The position numbers and the translations under genes were made by a program. The notes under the pieces were generated by a model. It made no database searches and was not told where the DNA came from. It was given only the letters and a program-made list of their open reading frames with translations. This document shows, piece by piece, positions 1-4,955 of a stretch of DNA of 7,877 bases. Positions within the stretch are counted from its first letter, which is position 1; the number at the start of each line of letters is the position of its first letter. The stretch is from Rhodobacteraceae bacterium UBA996 (lineage in GTDB: Bacteria > Pseudomonadota > Alphaproteobacteria > Rhodobacterales > Rhodobacteraceae): assembly GCA_002291955.1 (NCBI GenBank), contig DBBA01000062.1, positions 1 to 7,877 on the forward strand, read 5' to 3'.

Positions 1-8
1 AGCAATCC

Positions 9-306
9 CAGACCCGACCCGGCCAGGACCCGCAACGCGCCCCGGCCGCCGGGACCATCGCCGACACCGTGGGGTAGGGCGTTGTTCACCCCGCCGCCGC
101 GCCAGACCCGCCAGGACCTGCCCGGCCAGGACCGCCACGCGCCCCGGACACTGGGACCATCGCCGATACCGTGGGGTAGGGCGGGGTTCACTCCGCCGCC
201 GAACCAGACCCGCCAGGACCCGCCCGGCCAGGACCCGCCACGCGCCCCGGACGCCGGGACCATCGCCGATACCGTCCGGTAGGGCGGGGTTCACTCCGCC
301 GCTGCG
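9..306. repeat. Tandem repeat, three ~102-bp units ending in hairpins
   Basis: Three imperfect head-to-tail units run about 9-102, 103-204 and 205-306. The first unit lacks roughly 9 bp near its start. Each unit begins with CAGACCCG and passes through a shared CGGGACCATCGCCGA-type block (CTGGGACCATCGCCGA in unit 2). Each ends in GTAGGGCG..TTCAC.CCGCC. The end forms a small hairpin at 78-95 (degraded), 180-197 and 283-300, with GGCGG/CCGCC arms and a TTCA loop. Spacing between hairpins is 102 and 103 bp. The open frames here are low-complexity Pro/Arg-rich shadows, so I regard the block as non-coding. It resembles REP-like intergenic hairpins of high-GC alphaproteobacteria that have been duplicated in tandem; that identity is inference. 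Confidence 0.8.
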
Positions 307-328
307 CCCCCCACATGCGCCCCCCACA
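303..328. repeat. Perfect tandem duplication of a 13-mer
   Basis: TGCGCCCCCCACA occurs twice back to back, at 303-315 and 316-328, directly after the last ~102-bp unit. It includes a run of six C in each copy, so replication slippage is a simple explanation. From 329 to about 411 I see no gene, RNA or repeat, only GC-rich sequence. Confidence 0.75.
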
Positions 329-411
329 GGCGCACCCCGCCGACCACCCTTGCCCGCGTCTGCCCTCCGGCCGCCCCGTCGGAACGCAACGCGCGCCCTG
401 TGCCAAAGTCC

Positions 412-497
412 TTGACGGACCTTGACAAAAGCTGAACGTGCACACCACTTATTTGGCAATATCAATGACTTGACCGTTTGTGCACATGTGCACAAAC
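412..497 (+). promoter_or_regulatory. Putative marC promoter/operator island with 22-bp palindrome
   Basis: This stretch is clearly richer in A+T than its surroundings. It holds -35-like boxes TTGACG (412-417), TTGACA (422-427) and TTGACC (470-475). No convincing -10 box sits at 16-18 bp from any of them, so the start point is unresolved. A perfect 22-bp palindrome spans 476-497; its core is two abutting TGTGCACA octamers (479-486, 487-494). A further GTGCACA lies at 438-444. The palindrome follows immediately on TTGACC, where a bound repressor could block RNA polymerase. MarC, starting at 572, is the only downstream gene in the window. The regulator is unknown. Confidence 0.55.
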
Positions 498-571
498 CCC
501 GCCGGCCCAGGGCGCGGCCCCCGACCTGCCCTCTTGCGCCCAGGGTCGGCCCGTCCTACCCGGGGCAGACC

Positions 572-1186
572 ATGGAATTTGCCGCCGCCATCACCGCCTT
601 CGTCACCCTCTTCGTGGTGATCGACCCGCCGGGCCTCGCGCCCCTGTTCGTCGCCCTGACCAAGGGCATGACCGCCGCCCATCGCCGCGCCATCGCCCTG
701 CGGGCCGTGGTGGTCGCGGCGGTCCTTCTCACCGCCTTCGGGGCCTTCGGCGAGGCGCTTCTGGGCTTCATCGGCATCTCCATGCCCGCGTTCCGGATCG
801 CGGGCGGGATCCTTCTGTTCCTGACGGCGCTCGACATGCTCTTCGAACGCCGCCGCCCCCGCCGCGAAGGCCAGGCCGCGCCCCATCCCGACGACCCCTC
901 GGTGTTCCCCCTCGCCACCCCCCTCATCGCGGGGCCGGGCGCGATGGCCACAATGATCCTCCTGACCGGCCAGGCCGGCAGTTGGGCCGAGATCCTGGCC
1001 GTCCACGCGATCATGGCCGCGGTGCTGGGGATCGTCTTCGTCCTGTGCCTGGGCGCGGGTGTGATGGAACGGGTCCTTGGCGACACCGGCATCAACGTGG
1101 TCACGCGGCTTCTGGGGATGCTGCTCGCCGCCCTGTCGGTCCAGTTCGTGCTGGACGGGCTCAGGGCCTACGGCCTCGCAGGGTGA
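572..1186 (+). CDS. MarC family integral membrane protein
   Basis: This 204-residue protein belongs to the MarC/UPF0056 family of small inner-membrane proteins. The founding member was once linked to multiple antibiotic resistance, but the physiological role remains unsettled. About six hydrophobic segments are visible, near residues 5-28, 44-66, 72-91, 114-131, 139-163 and 178-197. Family hallmarks include DPPG at 18-21 followed by PLFVALT, and FPLATPLIAGPGA at 112-124. An arginine-rich hydrophilic loop lies near 92-109. The length is normal for the family. The frame is open upstream to 422, but the extension is Pro/Arg-rich and crosses the palindrome, so the ATG at 572 with GGGG at 562-565 is preferred. 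The aspartic protease gene follows 51 bp downstream and may be cotranscribed. Confidence 0.92.
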   Translation: MEFAAAITAFVTLFVVIDPPGLAPLFVALTKGMTAAHRRAIALRAVVVAAVLLTAFGAFGEALLGFIGISMPAFRIAGGILLFLTALDMLFERRRPRREGQAAPHPDDPSVFPLATPLIAGPGAMATMILLTGQAGSWAEILAVHAIMAAVLGIVFVLCLGAGVMERVLGDTGINVVTRLLGMLLAALSVQFVLDGLRAYGLAG

Positions 1187-1225
1187 CATCGGGCCCCGGG
1201 CTGCCTATCTGGGCGGAGACGTGGC

Positions 1226-1231
1226 AGGAGG
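1226..1231 (+). promoter_or_regulatory. Shine-Dalgarno fixing the protease start
   Basis: AGGAGG lies 6 nt before the ATG at 1238, an almost ideal ribosome binding site. It settles the start of the aspartic protease gene. Confidence 0.85.
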
Positions 1232-1237
1232 CGGGCG

Positions 1238-1816
1238 ATGACGGGCGAGGACTGGGGCAGGCTGGCTTATCTGGGGCTTCTCCTTGTGGCCGTCGGCGGG
1301 TGGCTCTTCACCAACCGGCAGGGCCTGTCGAAGAACCTGCAGCAGGCGTCGGTCTGGGCCTTCCTGTTCATCGGCGTGATCGCCGGCTACGGCCTGTGGG
1401 GCGATGTCCGCGGCCAGCTTCTGCCCGGGCAGGCGATGGTCACAGGGTCCGGCCGGATCGAGGTGCCGCGGTCCGTCGACGGGCACTACCACCTGACGGT
1501 CGAGATCAACGGCGCGCCCGTGGACGTGATGGTCGACACCGGGGCGACAGACCTTGTCCTGACCATGCAGGACGCAAAGGCCGCCGGGATCGACATCGGG
1601 TCGCTCCGCTTCTCGGAACAGGCGATGACGGCCAACGGTCTGGTCGCGACGGCGCCCGTCCGGCTTGCATCGGTCCGCCTCGGCGACGTGGTTCAGGAAA
1701 ACGTCCGGGCCAGCATCAACGGGGGCGAGATGTCTGGCTCGCTTCTCGGCATGTCCTACCTGGAACGCTTCGGCCGGATCGAGATCTCGGGCGGTCGCCT
1801 GGTCCTGGAACGCTGA
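1238..1816 (+). CDS. Membrane-anchored retropepsin-like aspartic protease (TIGR02281 type)
   Basis: The product has 192 residues. Two hydrophobic segments (about 9-24 and 39-54) suggest N-terminal membrane anchoring. They are followed by a single retropepsin-like domain from about residue 70 to the end. The catalytic motif is D100-T101-G102 in the context VDTGATDLVL, and a later hydrophobic-Gly motif, SLLGMSYL, is typical of the clan AA fold. Retropepsins carry one catalytic Asp per chain and act as dimers, so this one probably does too. A periplasmic-facing protease domain is inferred from the topology. Substrates are unknown. The gene follows marC on the same strand, and its stop faces olsA across a 156-bp convergent gap. 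Confidence 0.87.
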   Translation: MTGEDWGRLAYLGLLLVAVGGWLFTNRQGLSKNLQQASVWAFLFIGVIAGYGLWGDVRGQLLPGQAMVTGSGRIEVPRSVDGHYHLTVEINGAPVDVMVDTGATDLVLTMQDAKAAGIDIGSLRFSEQAMTANGLVATAPVRLASVRLGDVVQENVRASINGGEMSGSLLGMSYLERFGRIEISGGRLVLER

Positions 1817-1852
1817 CACCCGGCCCGGTGGGCTGTCCGTCCCCCGCGCGCC

Positions 1853-1886
1853 CCTGCGGTCTGCCTGCGATACCCGGCCCCGCAGG
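1853..1886 (+). terminator. Weak inverted repeat after the protease gene
   Basis: CCTGCGG (1853-1859) pairs with CCGCAGG (1880-1886) across a 20-nt loop, beginning 37 nt after the protease stop. It has no following T-run. It could help end the marC-protease transcript, but the support is thin. Confidence 0.25.
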
Positions 1887-1938
1887 ACCCGGGCAACCGA
1901 CCTCACGGCTTCGATGTGCTGCAAGTATCCTCGGGGGT

Positions 1939-1959
1939 CCGGGGGCAGACAGCCCCCGG
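1939..1959. terminator. Strong GC hairpin in the convergent gap
   Basis: CCGGGGGC (1939-1946) pairs perfectly with GCCCCCGG (1952-1959) around the loop AGACA. It lies 13 nt beyond the olsA stop on the minus strand and also downstream of the protease gene on the plus strand. There is no T-tract on either side, so it is not a classical intrinsic terminator. It may act as a bidirectional stop or mRNA 3'-end stabiliser, and the flanking AAGTATCCTCGGGGGTCC looks like part of a repeated intergenic element of this bacterial group. Confidence 0.5.
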
Positions 1960-1972
1960 CCTTCGCCTGGTC

Positions 1973-2806
1973 TCACTTGGGCGGCGCCGACGGCAGCGCG
2001 CCGCGCACGGCCGCCTCGCACGCAGCCGCCAGCGCCTTGCGGTCGGCAAAATCCGCCACGCGCAGGGGCGGGTGATAGGTCACCTCGACCGACCCCTGGC
2101 GCGGGGCGGCCAGGACCGCCAGCAGATGCGGGCCGAACCCCATGCTGCCCCACCAGCCGTAGAAGCGCGGATCGGCCCCGGGTGGTCCGCGCCACACCAC
2201 GGTGACAGGCTGGATGCGCAGCGTCTCGCGCAGGCCGGGCGCAAGGAAGGCCGCAAACAGCGTCGACCGGAACGGCAGCACCCGCTGCCCGTCGGTCGAG
2301 GTGCCCTCGGGGAAGAACAGAAGCCGCTGACCCGCCGCCAGGCGCGCCGTGAACTGGTCGGCCTGGGCCCGTGCCTCGGTCCCTTTGCGGGCGATGAACA
2401 GGGTGCCCGTCGCGCGCGCCAGCCAGCCGATGCCGGGCCAGCCCGCCACATCGTCCTTGGCCACGAAATACACCCGCTGGCACGCGTTCAGTGCGAAGAT
2501 GTCCAGCCAGGACGCATGGTTGGCCACGACCGCCCCGGCGTCCCACATCGGTGTGCCGCGCTGGCGGAACCCGATCCCCAGGATGACAAAGGCGGCCATG
2601 CAGACCGCGCGGGTGATCCCGGGGGTCACCGGGCGCTGCATGCCGAACAGTGGGCGTTCCACCAGCCGCAGGAACAGCAACAGCGCCAGCCCGCCAAAGG
2701 TGACGGCGCCAAGCACACCCCCCCGCAGCACGACCCGCAGCCATGCGCCCGTGCCGGTGACGGGCGGGATCGCCGGTTCGTCGGGGCTGTGCCAGGTGGG
2801 GGTCAC
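1973..2806 (-). CDS. olsA: Lyso-ornithine lipid O-acyltransferase / PlsC-family acyltransferase
   Basis: This PlsC-type (LPLAT) acyltransferase has 277 residues from the chosen GTG start. A hydrophobic segment lies at about 25-46. The catalytic block NHASWLD (H97, D102) and the substrate-binding block FPEGTSTDG (165-173) are intact. The family transfers an acyl chain to a lysolipid at the membrane. Position directly behind olsB makes lyso-ornithine lipid the likeliest acceptor, although a plain PlsC making phosphatidic acid cannot be excluded from motifs. The frame stays open to an ATG at 2860, but that would overlap olsB by 44 bp. The GTG at 2806 has AAGAGG six bases upstream, overlapping the olsB TAA stop, which suggests translational coupling. 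Confidence 0.85.
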   Translation of the reverse strand: MTPTWHSPDEPAIPPVTGTGAWLRVVLRGGVLGAVTFGGLALLLFLRLVERPLFGMQRPVTPGITRAVCMAAFVILGIGFRQRGTPMWDAGAVVANHASWLDIFALNACQRVYFVAKDDVAGWPGIGWLARATGTLFIARKGTEARAQADQFTARLAAGQRLLFFPEGTSTDGQRVLPFRSTLFAAFLAPGLRETLRIQPVTVVWRGPPGADPRFYGWWGSMGFGPHLLAVLAAPRQGSVEVTYHPPLRVADFADRKALAAACEAAVRGALPSAPPK

Positions 2807-2816
2807 GCGGCGCCTC

Positions 2817-3569
2817 TTATCCCGGCAGGCCGCGGGTGTAGATCGCCCGCGCGCGGTCATTCATCCGGGCGGTGTCCACGATCAGGCAGACATCGGTGGT
2901 GTTGAAGGCGCGGTCCACCCAGGCGCCTTCCCCCACCACGCCGCCCAGCCGCAGGTAGGCCTTGATCAGCGCGGGTGTGGCCAGCATCGCGGCCCGCCGG
3001 TCGATCCGGTCGGTGGGCAGAAGGTCCATCGCGCGCGCCCCGGGCCCAAGGGCGCGCACCCGCAGCGGGACGGGTGCAAGGTGGTGGTGGTGCAGCCATG
3101 CCAGCGGTTCGGCGATGGTCGCCAGGTCCGTGCCGTGAAAGCTGGCCACCCCGAACAGGATCTCGATCCCCTCGGCCAGCACCAGGTCGGCCAGACCGTT
3201 CCACAGGTGAAACATCGCGGCGCCCCCCCGTTGGTCGGGGTCCAGGCAGGTGCGGCCAAGCTCCAGCAGCCGCCGACCCGACCCGACCAGCGGGGACAGG
3301 TCGAACTCGCCCGCACTGTAGAACCCGCCCGCCAGCGCCGCGCCCCGGCTGTCGATCAGCCGCGTCGTGGCCACCAGACGGTCGCTGAGCCAGACGTTGA
3401 GATGCCGCGCGACGGCATCGAAGCGGTCGGACTCGCGCCCCGCGGCGTGGTCCACGCCATCGCCGCCGCCGCCCAGTTCGGCCACGAACACCCGGTAGCG
3501 CAGCGCAAGCGCCGCCTCGACCTCGGCCGGGGTCGAGGCCAGCCGCACGGCATGGGGGTCCAAGGTCAT
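2817..3569 (-). CDS. olsB: L-ornithine N-alpha-acyltransferase
   Basis: OlsB (GNAT-like fold) transfers a 3-hydroxyacyl chain from acyl carrier protein to the alpha-amino group of ornithine, the first step of ornithine lipid synthesis. The 250-residue protein shows the family's conserved run: RYRVFVAELG near 24-33, FYSAGEFDLSPL at 83-94, LELGRTCL at 102-109, then LFGVASFHGTD, PALIKAYLRLGG and FNTTDVCLIVD towards the C terminus. A local oddity is the glycine run GGGG at 33-36, and another is HHHH before LAP. The start is the ATG at 3569 with AGGAAA about 7 nt upstream; a longer reading to 3641 adds only a basic low-complexity stretch. The stop lies 10 bp before the olsA start. Confidence 0.92.
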   Translation of the reverse strand: MTLDPHAVRLASTPAEVEAALALRYRVFVAELGGGGDGVDHAAGRESDRFDAVARHLNVWLSDRLVATTRLIDSRGAALAGGFYSAGEFDLSPLVGSGRRLLELGRTCLDPDQRGGAAMFHLWNGLADLVLAEGIEILFGVASFHGTDLATIAEPLAWLHHHHLAPVPLRVRALGPGARAMDLLPTDRIDRRAAMLATPALIKAYLRLGGVVGEGAWVDRAFNTTDVCLIVDTARMNDRARAIYTRGLPG

Positions 3570-3785
3570 CCGGCGTTTCCTGTCGTGGCTCCGGCATCGG
3601 CGCGTGCTGTGGCTCTTAGGGCGCAGGGCGGGGCGATGCAACGCGGCCAGCCGCGGGCCGCAGTTGACACACGCGGAGGTTGTTCTACCATGGCGCGTGC
3701 TGTGTCGGGCGTGTGCCCGTTCCGGCGGTGTGCCGCCGCGCCTTGGGGATCACGGCGGGTCAGATCGGCGGATCAGATCGGGGGA
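3570..3785. other. Intergenic region between olsB and DUF3553 genes
   Basis: No gene is supported in these 216 bases. On the minus strand a weak pair TTGCAT (3636-3641), 17-bp spacer, TAAGAG (3613-3618) could serve olsB. On the plus strand a better promoter-like pair occurs at 3664-3691. A small hairpin with arms CGGCGG and CCGCCG and a TGTG loop lies at 3723-3738. A 13-bp direct repeat, GGCGCGTGCTGTG, occurs at 3599-3611 and 3692-3704. A short 13-bp-period repeat runs from here into the DUF3553 stop. Confidence 0.6.
3664..3691 (+). promoter_or_regulatory. Sigma70-like promoter pointing towards chpT
   Basis: A consensus -35 TTGACA (3664-3669) is separated by 16 bp from TACCAT (3686-3691), which matches the -10 consensus at four of six positions, including both end pairs. 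Nothing on the plus strand is coded between here and chpT at 3996. A transcript from this site would therefore cross the whole DUF3553 gene in antisense before reaching chpT, or end earlier as a small RNA. The pattern alone does not prove activity. Confidence 0.4.
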
Positions 3786-3792
3786 TCAGATG
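3759..3792. repeat. Three-copy 13-bp-period repeat over the DUF3553 stop
   Basis: The hexamer CAGATC starts at 3761, 3774 and 3787 (last copy CAGATG), giving a 13-bp period with GGCG/GGGG between copies. The third copy contains the minus-strand stop codon of the DUF3553 gene (3786-3788). It may be slippage or a small binding array; no function can be assigned. Confidence 0.6.
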
Positions 3793-3968
3793 TCGAACAC
3801 CGGGTCGAGCGCCACGCGCGCACCGTCGATCACCACCTTGCCTTCGTTCTGGAAGTTCACGGTGATGCGGTCGCCGATGTTCGACTGGACCTGGCCCAGC
3901 CCCCAGTCCGGCCGGTCGGGATGGCGGACGAACATGCCGGGGGTCAGGATCGCATTGGCGCCGGTCAT
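3786..3968 (-). CDS. DUF3553 small conserved protein
   Basis: This complete 60-residue protein matches the small DUF3553 family common in Rhodobacteraceae, whose function is not established. Visible hallmarks are LTPGMFVRHPDRPDWGLGQVQS (residues 8-29), then ITVNFQNEGKVVID and a C-terminal PVFD. Alternating short beta-like segments and conserved Gly/Trp suggest a compact beta-barrel fold; that is inference. The ATG at 3968 has AAGGAC about 7 nt upstream. A longer frame to 4208 lies antisense to chpT and is rejected. Its start is only 27 bp from that of chpT on the other strand, so its promoter must lie inside the chpT coding region. The next gene on its strand, olsB, is 216 bp away. Confidence 0.85.
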   Translation of the reverse strand: MTGANAILTPGMFVRHPDRPDWGLGQVQSNIGDRITVNFQNEGKVVIDGARVALDPVFDI

Positions 3969-3995
3969 GGGTCGGGTCCTTCGGAGGGTTTCGTG

Positions 3996-4610
3996 ATGCG
4001 GCCGGGCGAGCTGACGGCGCTTCTGGGGTCGCGCATCTGCCACGACCTTATCAGCCCCCTGGGCGCGATCGGCAACGGGGTCGAGCTTCTGGCGATGTCG
4101 GGGGCGGTGGCAGGGCCCGAGATGTCGCTGATCTCGGAAAGCATCGACCACGCCAATGCCCGCATCCGGTTCTTCCGCGTGGCCTTCGGGGCGGCCGCCG
4201 CCGGCCACCGCATGGGTCGGGACGAGGTGATGTCGGTCCTGCGCGGGCTGTCGGCGGGGGGGCGGGTGTCCTATGGCTGGAACACGCCCGCCGATCTTGG
4301 CCGCCGCGAGGTGAAGCTCGCGTTCCTGTGCCTGATGTGCGCCGAGACGGCGATGCCCTGGGGCGGCCGGCTGATGGTCACGGCCGAGACGGCGGACGGT
4401 CCGTGGGAGGTCCGGGGCGAAGCCGCGCGCCTGCGGCCCGATCCGGCCCGCTGGGCGATCCTGTCGGCCAGCGACGCGTCCGGCGATGCGGCGCCGGGCG
4501 AGGTCGCGGCGTCGGAAGTGCAGTTCATCCTGGCCCCGCTGGCGGCCGAGGATTGCGGCCGCCGGATCACGGCGCGGTTCGGCGAGGCCGAGGTGGTGGT
4601 CCGGTTCTAG
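3996..4610 (+). CDS. chpT: ChpT-like histidine phosphotransferase
   Basis: The 204-residue product resembles ChpT, the cytoplasmic phosphotransferase that passes phosphate from the hybrid kinase CckA to the response regulators CtrA and CpdR. In alphaproteobacteria this relay controls the cell cycle, motility and, in Rhodobacter-type species, gene transfer agents. The phosphoacceptor block SRICHDLISPLGAIGNG places the conserved histidine at H16. The dimerisation-helix motif SIDHANARIRFFRVAFG follows near residues 48-64. The C-terminal part would be the degenerate HATPase-like domain. The ATG at 3996 has GGAGGG 7 nt upstream; a GTG at 3993 is too close to that site. The frame is open far upstream, but that part is antisense to DUF3553. 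The stop converges on hemP, 33 bp away. Confidence 0.9.
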   Translation: MRPGELTALLGSRICHDLISPLGAIGNGVELLAMSGAVAGPEMSLISESIDHANARIRFFRVAFGAAAAGHRMGRDEVMSVLRGLSAGGRVSYGWNTPADLGRREVKLAFLCLMCAETAMPWGGRLMVTAETADGPWEVRGEAARLRPDPARWAILSASDASGDAAPGEVAASEVQFILAPLAAEDCGRRITARFGEAEVVVRF

Positions 4611-4643
4611 CCTTTCGGCAATCCGGTCACGGGGCGCGTGGCC

Positions 4644-4844
4644 CTACTTCGTCAGGATCAGCTTGCCCTGCCGGGTGATCCGCAGCGTGTAGGTCTGGCT
4701 GTCCAGCCGGATATGCGCGACCGGGCCGCCTGCCGTCAGGTCGGCCGCGTCGTGCACGGGGATCGGTGCAGGGACCGGTGCCGACAGGGGCGGCAACGGC
4801 CGGGCAATCGTCGGGCGGTCGAACGTGGTGGGCATGTGGGTCAT
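4644..4844 (-). CDS. hemP: HemP-family hemin uptake protein
   Basis: HemP/HmuP proteins are small, often iron-regulated proteins associated with haem uptake loci; in some bacteria they act as activators of haem transporter genes. From the ATG at 4844 the product has 66 residues. Residues 1-40 are Pro/Ala-rich and look disordered. The C terminus carries the family signature: IRLDSQTYTLRITRQGKLILTK, ending exactly at the stop. GAGG lies 5 nt before the chosen ATG. A longer frame begins with TTG at 4940, but that codon falls within a TTGACA box and lacks a good ribosome site. No TonB receptor or haem transporter is in the window. The gene lies 111 bp downstream of uxuA and converges with chpT. 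Confidence 0.87.
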   Translation of the reverse strand: MTHMPTTFDRPTIARPLPPLSAPVPAPIPVHDAADLTAGGPVAHIRLDSQTYTLRITRQGKLILTK

Positions 4845-4906
4845 GGCGGCCTCGGGTGTGCGGGGTTGGCGCCGGCTTCCCGAGGCGTCGGGTGGCTGAG
4901 CGGGTG

Positions 4907-4940
4907 CTGAAAGACTGACTGTTTCAGTCTGGATTGTCAA
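4907..4940 (-). promoter_or_regulatory. Putative hemP promoter with inverted-repeat operator
   Basis: On the minus strand TTGACA (4940-4935) is followed four bases later by a perfect inverted repeat with 7-bp arms: AGACTGA (4912-4918) and TCAGTCT (4924-4930) around CTGTT. A second, overlapping pair, CTGAAA/TTTCAG, spans 4907-4927. The repeat occupies the expected spacer and -10 zone, and no good -10 box is visible there. It lies about 65 nt before the hemP ATG. It does not match the iron-rhodo box (TGA-N9-TCA) in spacing, so an iron regulator is only a guess from the gene it precedes. Confidence 0.45.
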
Positions 4941-4955
4941 CCGCCCGGTTGCGCT

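Noticed and set aside
9..328. CRISPR-like array
   Set aside because: The repeat units are directly contiguous with no unique spacers of constant length, the unit is far longer than a CRISPR repeat, and no cas gene is present.
82..448. Short frames over the left repeats on both strands
   Set aside because: Their sequences only mirror the tandem repeat, are Pro/Arg-rich, and lack a convincing ribosome site or family resemblance.
412..497. Replication origin with DnaA boxes and iterons
   Set aside because: Only two relaxed box matches exist and they are explained by one palindrome. The nearby repeats are GC-rich hairpin units, and no replication gene is in the window.
478..2205. 575-residue open frame on the plus strand
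   Set aside because: It overlaps marC and the protease gene in another frame and reads as Arg/Pro/Gly-rich low complexity. Long shadow frames are expected in DNA this rich in G+C.
2349..3995. Long upstream extension in frame with chpT
   Set aside because: It is antisense to olsA, olsB and DUF3553, has biased composition, and the phosphoacceptor motif sits at residue 16 from the ATG at 3996, as expected for ChpT. An ATG at 3690 after GGAGG is in frame, but it would add 102 residues that are the mirror of DUF3553.
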